28,602 nucleotides of DNA from a virus: IMG/VR virus record IMGVR_UViG_3300031952_000106, positions 1 through 28,602 of that record, one strand, 5' to 3'. Below the pieces are notes generated by a model. It ran no database searches. It was given only the letters and a program-made list of their open reading frames with translations, and had not been told where the DNA came from. Positions 22,160-28,602 of this stretch are shown here, piece by piece. The translations under genes were made by a program, and so were the position numbers. How positions within the stretch are numbered: position 1 is the stretch's first letter; each line of letters starts with the position of its first letter.

Positions 22160-24243
22160 TACACTCCCCCTTCATTGAATTGTCTGAAGTCCTGGCCCAC
22201 GACCGGGTTTCCGTCCGGCCCCAGGGTTTGCGGTTTCGGTTGCGAAGCGATGGGCTGGCCCAATTGGCCCATATTTGGCCCATCTTCCTCGAACATTCCC
22301 TTACCAGGAACCACCATGTCCTCTTCGAGATCCATCGATCGCGCCGTGCTGCGAAGTAGATATTTCCTTCCTTCTGGACCCATCAGCGTTATATCGGTCG
22401 GGTTGTTTGTCATTTGCATAAATTCTACGCGCCGAATGGATTGCTGTTCTTTGGCCAGCAACGCCGTTGCGCCCTTAGCCACGATCTTGAAGTCCGGGAC
22501 GATGCCGATGTTTTCATGCTGCGTGATTTCCCGGAAAAACTGAGCCCTGACGGTTTTGGAGATGACCTTGGTATCGATGTTTTTAATTAAGTTTTTAATG
22601 CCACGTGCGGCTTGGGTAATAAGCATCGAAAGACCGCTTGCGGTATTACCTCCTCCGCCCACTTGCGGGTCGCCATGGGCGTATGCCGGTACGCCGCTGT
22701 ATTCGTCCGCCAGCTTCGAGAAGAAGTTATAAACCATGATAAGGCGCTCGACGACCATCGGGGGAGAGTAAAAGTTAATTGCCTTGCCGGTATTCATCTG
22801 ATCGTCAGTAGTGAACCACACGCGCCACGGGGTCAATTTCTTGGATTCTCCAGGAGCCAGGCGTTCAATATTGACTTCCACTTGGGGACCGGAAGCTATA
22901 CCAGTATTCTGAATGATCGCCCTGGTGGCTGAATTACAACCACGTTGGTTATCCACTATAATTTCAGGAAGTCCGTCACCCCAAAAACAATCCGCCTTTT
23001 CCTTGTAAGCTACCTTAGAAAAAGGTTTCTTTCTCAGTGGATCGGGGTTTAAAATGGCCCCCACCACGATGTCCTTGATGAGCCATGCGCAAATATCGTA
23101 TTCGCCAAGTTCCATAATGTTGTTACCGGCCATGCCCCACTCTTTCAGGAGTTTCCCCTGGACCGTACCCCAAAACTCCAGGCAATCGATATTTTCCCCG
23201 GCGTGCAAAAATTGCGTGCCGCTCCCCTCAATAGCCTTTTTCTCCGACTCGAAACTGAGCCATTCCCTAAGACCACCGGTGCGGAAGGTGGACAGAACCA
23301 AGTCGATGTTCGTCGAATTGTATCCGTCGATCCCCTTTAATGCTTCGAGATCCCTTGGCTGAAAACTTATAAGATCGATCAGATACCCGTCCTCAATGTT
23401 CGTTGACTTTGGCTGCGGATAGATATTAAACGGAGATCTCCGCTCGTAGCGATCGATAATTTCTTCTTTCACCTTCACGACGTACTTTCCACCCGTTCCC
23501 ACTTTGACCTTAAGGGTCGGTTCTCTCCGTTTAATCGGCCCCTTGACGAATCCGTTTTTCAGACGAACCACGTCTCCCACGAATTCTTCGATCGCTTCGT
23601 ACCATCCACCTTCCGTCAGAGCATCATCCACTTTCTCTTTTATCTTTTCGGTTCGGCGTTTAGCTTCTTTTTTAACGAGCGCGTTCATCTCTTCTTCAAA
23701 CTTGGGGAGCATCGAACGAACTGATCCAAAAATACCCATCGGATCGACTTCCTCACCCTTGGCGGCTATCATTGTGGCGATCGTCTGAAAGGTCTGAGAG
23801 ATGAACTTTTGTCGAATAGTATTGACCACATCTTCGGGCAACTCAGGTGATGGAGTGGGCTCTAAGTCCCACGGTTTATATCCAGGTTGGCAGATAACTT
23901 CCTTGATCCACGCCTCAGCCGCCCGACACTTCGCGTCGGTCAACATCATGAAATATTCCGGGGCATCGGCGGCCCTGATATGCGCAAGCATATCGACCTC
24001 GTACTGCCCGGCAATTTGACGCATGTTTTTCATCATCTGCGTCTCAATGTCAACCTTCTCGCGCTTGGCTTCTTCCCAGCACTTCCGAATATATCCGGCC
24101 AGGTTCGCGGCAACTTCCGCAGTCTTTTCGGTTCCGTCCACGATGGACGAATCCTTCGCTTTGACCGCTTTGGCCGCCGTCACTTCCGAGGGCGTCATCA
24201 CGTTAAGAAGGCCAAAGGTTGTACTGGGTTGTTTGTCTGCCAT
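22159..24243 (-). CDS. Portal protein, podophage type, 694 aa
   Basis: The protein is long (694 aa), in the range of P22/N4-like podophage portals, with a helical N-terminal body, a central region with RYERRSPFNIYPQPKS, and a conserved GNTASGLSMLITQAARGIKN motif followed by the KNIDTKVISKTV helix, as in portals of this class. A Pro/Gln-rich disordered C-terminus (GQPIASQPKPQTLGPDGNP) may face the capsid interior or bind the adaptor. It follows terL closely. It would form the dodecameric DNA channel at the head vertex. Confidence 0.75.
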   Translation of the reverse strand: MADKQPSTTFGLLNVMTPSEVTAAKAVKAKDSSIVDGTEKTAEVAANLAGYIRKCWEEAKREKVDIETQMMKNMRQIAGQYEVDMLAHIRAADAPEYFMMLTDAKCRAAEAWIKEVICQPGYKPWDLEPTPSPELPEDVVNTIRQKFISQTFQTIATMIAAKGEEVDPMGIFGSVRSMLPKFEEEMNALVKKEAKRRTEKIKEKVDDALTEGGWYEAIEEFVGDVVRLKNGFVKGPIKRREPTLKVKVGTGGKYVVKVKEEIIDRYERRSPFNIYPQPKSTNIEDGYLIDLISFQPRDLEALKGIDGYNSTNIDLVLSTFRTGGLREWLSFESEKKAIEGSGTQFLHAGENIDCLEFWGTVQGKLLKEWGMAGNNIMELGEYDICAWLIKDIVVGAILNPDPLRKKPFSKVAYKEKADCFWGDGLPEIIVDNQRGCNSATRAIIQNTGIASGPQVEVNIERLAPGESKKLTPWRVWFTTDDQMNTGKAINFYSPPMVVERLIMVYNFFSKLADEYSGVPAYAHGDPQVGGGGNTASGLSMLITQAARGIKNLIKNIDTKVISKTVRAQFFREITQHENIGIVPDFKIVAKGATALLAKEQQSIRRVEFMQMTNNPTDITLMGPEGRKYLLRSTARSMDLEEDMVVPGKGMFEEDGPNMGQLGQPIASQPKPQTLGPDGNPVVGQDFRQFNEGGV

Positions 24244-24252
24244 GCTTCGCTC

Positions 24253-25716
24253 CTAATAGTAAGCCTGAACCGGCGGTAATTTTGTGGATGTTCCATCGTG
24301 GCCGCCAAGCGGCCCGACGGTCGGGGTAATTCCACGCTGGATGGTCATGCACGCATACTGCAAGGCGTCGTGAGGATGGGATACCGGGTTCTTCTCGGCG
24401 GCCTCGGCGTAAACCTCCATACCCACAACCTGAAGTTTTCTGCGTTTGTATTCTCCATTGAAACCCTTGCGCAGCATTTTACATGATGGGTCCAACTTAA
24501 AAGCCGGCTTGCCATCGATCATCTTTGTAAGAAAATCATCGACTGACGTAAATCTTGGCTCCAGAGCGTTGGAATATGCCAATTTCACCGGGAAGCCCGC
24601 CTCCCTCAGTTCCTTGTAACAGGATTTCGTCTCGTCGAATTCAGACCGCCTGGCTCCAGAAGGATCGCACCCAGAAACAAAACGGTATCCGTTGAAATTT
24701 GCGATCAAAAATGGCTTAACAACGTCTCGGGCGAACCGCTTGACCCCCATTTCGGTAGCGCAGAGTTCGCGTAGGACGTGTAGCACGCCCTTTGGATGGT
24801 ATTGAGTGATAACACATGCCGGCGTAAGCCCGAAATCAAATCCGAGCGTCAGGTGAACTCCAGGCCATGGTTTTAGCGGGGTATCCGAGCAATGGGAAAG
24901 ATCATTGTAATTCGAGTAAATGATCTTGCCTTCCCGGACATAACCGTACTCACCACGGATATAAACCTTGATGTAGTTATCATCTTTCCCAACGGCTAAA
25001 TCTTGATAATAGTTCTTGGAAAGATGGGTTAGGTTTTCAGCATCTGCTGAAAGACCGGACGGCTGGTGAAAATAGTCGTAAAATTCCTGAAGCTGTAAAT
25101 CGTTTGGAAGATCTTCGACAAATAATTTATACAGCCAGTGATCTGTATCACATGGGTTTGTGTCGAGGATGATTCCGCCCCACGTTGCTCCGCCGTCTTT
25201 TTGGGCCGGGTATTGATTGATACGGCCATCCATGGTGTCAAAAATGACTTTCGGAATTTCCCGGGCCTCGTTGAACCATACTCCCGTTACTTCTAAAGAC
25301 CAAAGATTCTTGACATGCTCTGGTTTGTCAAGGGCCCTAAAAAGAATCTCGCACTCAACTTCTGTTCCATCGGAAAACTTTTGATGAATCGTATAATCTG
25401 GTCTGGGGTTTGAACGATAATCGTTTCCAAAATACTCCGGTGGAAACCAGTTGAGAAATGTCTTAATGGTCGTATCGAATAATTCTGGATAGGTATTACG
25501 AACTATTGCCCATCTCGTTTTCCGTTTTCCATATTTGTCGGGGGCCTGCTCGCAGGCTTTCGTGTAAACTTCCACGGAACATGCCGAAGACTTACCACTT
25601 CGGAAGGGACCTACAATTAAGCGAATTCTTTTGCGACTATCGCTGAACTGTTTTAAGGTTGAGGCATCTCGGTAACTGTAGACGATTGTATGGTTATTTG
25701 TATGGTTATTATTCAT
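24253..25716 (-). CDS. terL: Terminase large subunit, 487 aa
   Basis: This is the packaging motor ATPase and nuclease. The Walker A motif GPFRSGKS lies at residues 36-43, Walker B at about 143-153 (VTGVWFNEARE), and the coupling motif LDTNP at 184-188. The RNase-H-like nuclease domain has its metal ligands in GFDFG (Asp294), SGCDPSG (Asp351) and HPHDALQYA (Asp450). Length is typical. The ATG overlaps the terS stop by ATGA, so translation is coupled. A His/Asn-rich N-terminal tag of ten residues is slightly unusual. Confidence 0.95.
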   Translation of the reverse strand: MNNNHTNNHTIVYSYRDASTLKQFSDSRKRIRLIVGPFRSGKSSACSVEVYTKACEQAPDKYGKRKTRWAIVRNTYPELFDTTIKTFLNWFPPEYFGNDYRSNPRPDYTIHQKFSDGTEVECEILFRALDKPEHVKNLWSLEVTGVWFNEAREIPKVIFDTMDGRINQYPAQKDGGATWGGIILDTNPCDTDHWLYKLFVEDLPNDLQLQEFYDYFHQPSGLSADAENLTHLSKNYYQDLAVGKDDNYIKVYIRGEYGYVREGKIIYSNYNDLSHCSDTPLKPWPGVHLTLGFDFGLTPACVITQYHPKGVLHVLRELCATEMGVKRFARDVVKPFLIANFNGYRFVSGCDPSGARRSEFDETKSCYKELREAGFPVKLAYSNALEPRFTSVDDFLTKMIDGKPAFKLDPSCKMLRKGFNGEYKRRKLQVVGMEVYAEAAEKNPVSHPHDALQYACMTIQRGITPTVGPLGGHDGTSTKLPPVQAYY

Positions 25717-26297
25717 TTTTCGATAATAAAATTCACCATAAATCCAACCTTACCCTTATTCGATCCACCACCACTCGATTCTTTATCAAACAACTTGTTT
25801 TCTCTACGATTTTTATCTACATTAGTATAGATCGTTACTGCGTCTTTGGCCTTGCCTATTTTGGCCACTGGGTCGAGGATAACCTTGGTTGGATTAAATG
25901 GATCTGGTATAAAACATTCCTTCAATACGCTAAGCGCCAGACGAAACGCCGCGTCATCAATTACCTCTCCAATTCCCCTATGTTCGTATTCACGAACTCG
26001 GTCTTTCCATTTAAAGCGATAAGACCACTCTGCTACCTTATTTCTCTTCAGTTTAAGTTTTTCAGCAACCGCACTAAGGCTCCGAAACTCCCCGAGAACC
26101 AGATATTGCTCGAAGGCTTCTTTCTGGACTTCATTTTCTACCGGCGCCTTTCTCTTTTGGGCTGTAGGATCGACCTCCACGGATTCTACAGAAACTTTCG
26201 GCGGGCGACCACGCCTCCCGGGCGGCCTAAGCCTCTTGAGCGGCTTAATCACAACTCCAGGATTAACCGGCACTAAAGATTGACATTGTGAATTCAT
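25713..26297 (-). CDS. terS: Terminase small subunit-like protein, 194 aa
   Basis: The N-terminus has an AT-hook-like GRRGRPPK (27-34). Residues about 61-101 form a helix-turn-helix (AFEQYLVLGEFRSLSAVAEK, then RNKVAEWSYRFKWKDRVREY) of the type found in small terminases. It is followed by a helical oligomerisation region and a Lys-rich C-terminal end. It overlaps terL by 4 bases and is the usual neighbour. It would recognise the pac/cos site and recruit TerL. Recognition is by context and HTH only. Confidence 0.75.
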   Translation of the reverse strand: MNSQCQSLVPVNPGVVIKPLKRLRPPGRRGRPPKVSVESVEVDPTAQKRKAPVENEVQKEAFEQYLVLGEFRSLSAVAEKLKLKRNKVAEWSYRFKWKDRVREYEHRGIGEVIDDAAFRLALSVLKECFIPDPFNPTKVILDPVAKIGKAKDAVTIYTNVDKNRRENKLFDKESSGGGSNKGKVGFMVNFIIEK

Positions 26298-26524
26298 AAT
26301 ATGGATCCAGCATTCTCCGCGGGGGCATCACCATCACACTCGATAAAATCAAAAGGAGTAAGGGTTCCTATACTCTTAAGATCACGAACAAAAAAACCCA
26401 CCGAGTGGCCACCCTCAAGACCGACCCCAGCCGAAGGATCTCTTGGCAATCCAAGGCACGCCGCACACGTTTTCGTAGTCAAAAGGTGCTTACACCTTGG
26501 CTTTATCTTTAGACTCGGGGCCAT
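26294..26524 (-). CDS. Small protein with Cys/His cluster, 76 aa
   Basis: The N-terminus has CKH (Cys11, His13) and CAAC (Cys20, Cys23), a CxH...CxxC arrangement that could bind zinc. The remainder (GVGLEGGHSVGFFVRDLKSI and an acidic ECDGDAPAENAG tail) has no known motif. The stop overlaps the terS start by 4 bases, and GGAG lies about 10 bases before its ATG. It is sandwiched between a peptidase-like gene and terS. Function unknown. Confidence 0.55.
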   Translation of the reverse strand: MAPSLKIKPRCKHLLTTKTCAACLGLPRDPSAGVGLEGGHSVGFFVRDLKSIGTLTPFDFIECDGDAPAENAGSIL

Positions 26525-26888
26525 AAAAAGCGTTCTCCATTCTCCTTACGATTACATGTTCCTCGGTTTCGTACACACCCTGAACCGACCACCGTTCCTG
26601 ACCCAAAATCACAAGATTCGCTAACAACAAATGCACAACCTCATGAAACCCCGACCTCTTTACCCTTTGATTCGAAACGGGATCATCTCCCCACGACCTC
26701 GCAAGACCAAGACTGGAAATCTTATTGCTAAAATCAGCGTGAAACCACGCCCTGCAATTACCAAGATCAGTATCGTCCTCATGGAAAAAACGAACTTGCC
26801 AATCTTTCAATCCAAGCCTATCGATCCATAAAAGGGCCTCCTTCTTAAAAAGCTCAAAGTGTTTTACCGATGTGAGATTCTTTTTCAC
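26490..26888 (-). CDS. HExxH metallopeptidase-like protein, 132 aa
   Basis: The GFHEVVHLLL motif (HEVVH at 82-86) is the zinc-binding gluzincin signature, and the downstream acidic helix EEHVIVRRMEN (from about 109) would supply the third ligand, as in phage minigluzincins. The N-terminus (helical, with WQVRFFHED) is the usual lead-in for this class. It starts with GTG at 26886-26888, only about 14 bases from the predicted transcription start, with a poor ribosome site. It is the first gene of the late operon and could process virion or host proteins. Confidence 0.65.
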   Translation of the reverse strand: MKKNLTSVKHFELFKKEALLWIDRLGLKDWQVRFFHEDDTDLGNCRAWFHADFSNKISSLGLARSWGDDPVSNQRVKRSGFHEVVHLLLANLVILGQERWSVQGVYETEEHVIVRRMENAFYGPESKDKAKV

Positions 26889-26908
26889 AATAGGTCTACC
26901 GTGATATC

Positions 26909-26937
26909 AATATACCAAATTAAACTTCGAATGTCAA
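26909..26937 (-). promoter_or_regulatory. Late operon promoter, TTGACA-17-TATATT
   Basis: Read leftward, TTGACA (26932-26937), a 17-base spacer and TATATT (26909-26914) form a near-consensus sigma-70 promoter. The predicted start is near 26902, about 14 bases before the GTG of the first gene. Upstream, GTGTAGATCACAC (about 26948-26960) is a near-palindrome and AAGTGT is repeated, possible operator or activator sites. The core elements are identical to the 10.27-kb promoter. Confidence 0.85.
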
Positions 26938-27526
26938 GTATAAGTGTAGATCACACAGTAAGTGTTTAAAATTATAGGGAAAAAATTATAACTTTTAAAA
27001 ACACAAAAATACACCCGTGGTAATGAACCATTCGATAATACCGAAGAGTTCATAAGAAATAATCAAAAATGATGATTTATCTAATCAATAATCAACTATT
27101 TAAAAATAAGAAAAAGAAGGCTCTATTTCTTACAAAAAAAATGAAAGTTTCGAAATTAAAAAAATTATAAATTATGAGGACTACGTGCTTGAGAGGATAC
27201 TAATGTAGTACCCGACCTCGTTGAGTAGACCGGGATCTCGACTCCCCCCCCTGACCCTGCCACCCATGTCACCCTTCGGGATTTCCATGGTCGCAGTCAA
27301 GGCCAAGCCCCCGAGAATTTCTAAACTTGAAATTCAAAACCCTATTATCTATTCGTCTTGTCGATCTGAGTCATCAAGTGGACAGTTGCCTTATAGGCAG
27401 GAAGTCGGGCTGATAAAAGCTCATCATTGTATGGACATGACGTGGATTCATCTTTCCCGGTTGCGGGTATGGTTGCGGGTAGAGCGCAGTTCCTTTTAAA
27501 ATTGTCTTTTCTCTAAGTAGAATTTT
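26938..27526. other. Gene-less intergenic region
   Basis: No convincing gene is visible on either strand. It holds the upstream promoter region, an AT-rich block (about 26.96-27.18 kb) with three copies of AAATTATA, and the 11-base direct repeat GGTTGCGGGTA at 27459-27469 and 27471-27481. A short plus-strand frame here has no ribosome site. It probably contains control DNA between the divergent late and early sides. Confidence 0.5.
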
Positions 27527-27535
27527 TTATCCACA
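27527..27535 (+). promoter_or_regulatory. Perfect DnaA box 1
   Basis: TTATCCACA is the consensus DnaA-binding site. It lies just left of the hexanucleotide array and is the first of three perfect copies within about 710 bases. Confidence 0.7.
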
Positions 27536-27556
27536 AATAGGTGATCGGGTCCACCC

Positions 27557-27608
27557 TTCTCTTTCTCTTTCTCTTTCTCTTTCTCTTTCTCTTTCTCTTT
27601 CTCTTTCT
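27557..27608. repeat. Hexanucleotide repeat, 8 perfect CTTTCT copies
   Basis: Eight perfect tandem copies of CTTTCT (27561-27608) are preceded by a partial copy. It is a pure polypyrimidine/polypurine tract that could adopt triplex or slipped structure, and its copy number is likely to vary. It lies between DnaA box 1 and the 12-bp repeats. Confidence 0.95.
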
Positions 27609-27634
27609 AGGTACCTACCTGGTAACCAGACCCA

Positions 27635-27680
27635 TAAACGGGCTGTTAAACGGGCTGTTAAACGGGCTGGTAGACAGGCT
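27635..27680. repeat. 12-bp direct repeats (TAAACGGGCTGT)
   Basis: Units begin at 27635 and 27647 (identical), 27659 (last base differs) and 27671 (partial, diverged: TAGACAGGCT). Tandem 12-bp units beside DnaA boxes and an AT-rich element look like protein-binding repeats of a replication origin. Confidence 0.85.
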
Positions 27681-27720
27681 ACATCCCAAAACTCTCATTT
27701 CTTCTTAACGAAAAGCTTCC

Positions 27721-27770
27721 TATATTTATATATATCTATATATTTATTAATTATAATTGAATTTATTAAG
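27721..27770. other. AT-rich putative unwinding element
   Basis: Only three of 50 bases are G or C, with tandem TATAT steps and TTTATTAA motifs. It lies between the 12-bp repeats and the iterons, where a DNA unwinding element would be expected. Confidence 0.6.
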
Positions 27771-27994
27771 AAGTCATCTTCGAGGAGACCCGGCTGGTCG
27801 GCATTGCTTCTCGTTTTTCCTTTATTTTCTTCTTTATGAATACTTAATAATTACATCCTAATACAACATAGTGTGTCATTATTGCAACACGGTGTTGCAA
27901 ATTTGCAACAATGTAAGTATGTGATATGTTTGTTAGTTCAGCAATCAGCAATAAACCCAGTGTTTATTTTGCAACACATATAGGGAATATGTCT

Positions 27995-28010
27995 TTTCGT
28001 TAAAACGAAA
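27995..28010. other. Stem-loop TTTCGTT-AA-AACGAAA
   Basis: A perfect 7-bp inverted repeat with a 2-base centre lies within the iteron region. It may be an operator or a structural element; no other evidence. Confidence 0.45.
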
Positions 28011-28183
28011 GGTCTTATAAGGCTATGATATTATAGGCAAACTCATCATTTTAAAATCTTCAGCTCAAGTGTATAAATGGCATGTGTATTGCTTGTTATA
28101 GATTGCCACCGGGAGAAATCTGGGGTGATGCAAAAACGACACACTAAGAAAGGAGAAAGAGTCTAAGTTGGGGCAAAAATGGC

Positions 28184-28192
28184 TGTGGATAA
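28184..28192 (-). promoter_or_regulatory. Perfect DnaA box 2 (reverse)
   Basis: TGTGGATAA is the reverse complement of the consensus DnaA box. It lies between the second and third good iterons and is oriented toward box 3. Confidence 0.7.
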
Positions 28193-28227
28193 AACAAGCT
28201 TTTTAGTTCTGATACGTACTATAAAAA

Positions 28228-28236
28228 TTATCCACA
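28228..28236 (+). promoter_or_regulatory. Perfect DnaA box 3
   Basis: TTATCCACA lies 2 bases from the third good iteron and about 40 bases before the plus-strand gene at 28277. The tight DnaA-box/iteron pair suggests joint binding of DnaA and a Rep-like protein. Confidence 0.75.
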
Positions 28237-28276
28237 ATGTGTTGCAAAAACGACACACAAGGGAGGGAGGATGGAA

Positions 28277-28492
28277 ATGGAAAAGGGATTTAAAGAGCTG
28301 GCGAAACAGAAGGGGGGGATATTTGGAGACAAGCTCCGAGCTGAGAAGCTCATGGAAATTCTGGCCCCATGTCTGACCACGACCGATCGTGAACCGCACT
28401 GGCAATCAGAGCGGTATAATACCACATGGGGAACTAAGTCGTATCTCGGCATGGTTGCCGTGATATGCCGTGTAATGTATGAGGATCAATAG
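28277..28492 (+). CDS. Hypothetical protein of the rightward operon, 71 aa
   Basis: The protein MEKGFKELAKQKGGIFGDKL, then RAEKLMEILAPCLTTTDR, ends YLGMVAVICRVMYEDQ. It is soluble and mixed alpha. The second ATG (28277) is preferred because GGGAGGGAGG then has normal spacing; using the first ATG at 28271 would put the ribosome site too close. The start lies 18 bases after an iteron, so the gene may be autoregulated with replication control. No family recognised. Confidence 0.6.
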   Translation: MEKGFKELAKQKGGIFGDKLRAEKLMEILAPCLTTTDREPHWQSERYNTTWGTKSYLGMVAVICRVMYEDQ

Positions 28493-28494
28493 CC

Positions 28495-28602
28495 ATGAAA
28501 AGACTTCTTGAAAACTTCCTTGTTTCGATAATTCTCGGGGCCGGGTTGACTTTGGGTGCCGCCATCGTAATTGGGTGGATTATCCTTCTTAGGTCTACCC
28601 TT
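28495..28602 (+). CDS. Partial small membrane protein, 5' end
   Basis: The frame is open to the right edge (36 codons seen). After MKRLLENF it has one long hydrophobic stretch, VSIILGAGLTLGAAIVIGWI, ending in a basic turn, so it is a membrane protein with an N-in anchor. GAGGA lies 9 bases before the ATG, overlapping the end of the upstream gene. Function cannot be seen from the part present. Confidence 0.55.
   Translation, partial: MKRLLENFLVSIILGAGLTLGAAIVIGWIILLRSTL

Larger units (their letters stand above)
27527..28258. other. Candidate replication origin
   Basis: Three perfect DnaA boxes, a 94% A+T segment, 12-bp tandem repeats and ~20-bp iterons are packed into about 730 bases without a gene. 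This combination is typical of theta-type iteron origins in plasmids and phage-plasmids. The late genes are transcribed away to the left and the two right-hand genes to the right, as at many phage control/origin regions. The Rep gene, if present, would lie beyond the right edge. Inference, not proof. Confidence 0.65.
27871..28258. repeat. Iteron array, ~20-bp units with TTGCAACAC core
   Basis: Good copies are at 27871-27890 (+), 28125-28144 (-) and 28239-28258 (-). The last reads GTGTGTCGTTTTTGCAACAC on the minus strand; the others differ from it by two and one bases. Weaker copies lie at 27892-27911 (-) and 27958-27977 (+). Between 27882 and 27910, half-sites form two overlapping palindromes, one the perfect 18-mer TGTTGCAAATTTGCAACA. 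Two good copies stand directly before ribosome sites on the plus strand, suggesting autoregulation by an initiator protein. Confidence 0.75.

Noticed and set aside
25659-26276. 205-residue plus-strand frame antisense to terS
   Set aside because: No ribosome site, unusual amino-acid make-up, fully opposite a well-supported gene.
27221-27499. 92-residue plus-strand frame in the origin region
   Set aside because: No ribosome site, a non-ATG start and Pro/Ser-rich low-quality sequence. It runs through the GGTTGCGGGTA direct repeats.
27557-27608. Tandem hexamers considered as a CRISPR or coding repeat
   Set aside because: No spacers and no open frame with signals; it is a simple microsatellite.
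28128-28166. 12-codon mini-frame after the second iteron
   Set aside because: It is very short. It may be a leader peptide, but the bases are explained by the iteron and the ribosome-site-like stretch.
28179-28376. 65-residue plus-strand frame starting MAVDKTSFL
   Set aside because: Weak ribosome site; it covers two DnaA boxes and an iteron, and overlaps the better 28277-28492 gene in another frame. Composition (many W/R) is typical of a shadow frame.

Overview
The window is part of a tailed bacteriophage (or prophage / phage-plasmid) genome, most likely podovirus-like. The evidence is a complete minus-strand morphogenesis block: terminase small and large subunits, a large portal, scaffold, HK97-type major capsid protein, head-tail adaptor and tail nozzle-like protein. 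There is no tape-measure, tail-tube or baseplate gene. Strong AGGAGG-type ribosome sites, stop/start overlaps and TTGACA/TATATT promoters point to a bacterial host. The host itself cannot be named; an M15-type endolysin with a 3-TM holin would suit a Gram-negative host.

Layout, right to left in the direction of transcription: (1) 28.6-27.5 kb holds two plus-strand genes (one cut by the window edge) and a gene-poor region that looks like a replication origin. It has three perfect DnaA boxes, a 50-bp stretch with only three G/C, a 12-bp direct repeat, a hexanucleotide repeat and ~20-bp iterons. (2) A near-consensus leftward promoter at 26.9 kb drives a small HExxH metallopeptidase-like gene, a Cys-rich small protein, terS, terL, portal and two small genes. 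(3) At 21.6 kb an initiator-like tRNA(CAU) lies inside the operon. (4) 21.5-17.2 kb holds tail-fibre and host-recognition genes, three of which share an N-terminal signature. (5) 17.2-15.2 kb is the lysis module: zinc-ribbon mini-protein, XhlA-like protein, secreted protein, small helical protein, M15 endolysin, holin. It ends at a strong terminator at 15.1 kb. (6) 14.9-10.4 kb holds scaffold, capsid, two tandem decoration-like paralogues, a beta-helix protein and a small helical protein. It ends at a second terminator at 10.3 kb, followed at once by a second promoter with the same -35, spacing and -10 as the first. (7) 10.2-8.4 kb holds the adaptor and nozzle-like proteins. (8) 8.3-6.2 kb is a cassette of three non-structural genes (unknown, metallophosphoesterase, DUF4406-like). 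Each is preceded by an array of degenerate G-rich pentamers in phase. (9) 6.1-0 kb holds distal virion and tail proteins, continuing off the left edge.

The most unusual signals are the pentamer arrays, the phage-borne initiator-like tRNA with C33, the iteron/DnaA origin (and an identical 18-bp palindrome inside the endolysin gene), and the matched promoter pair that divides the late genes into modules. Functional names rest on motifs read by eye; no database search was possible.
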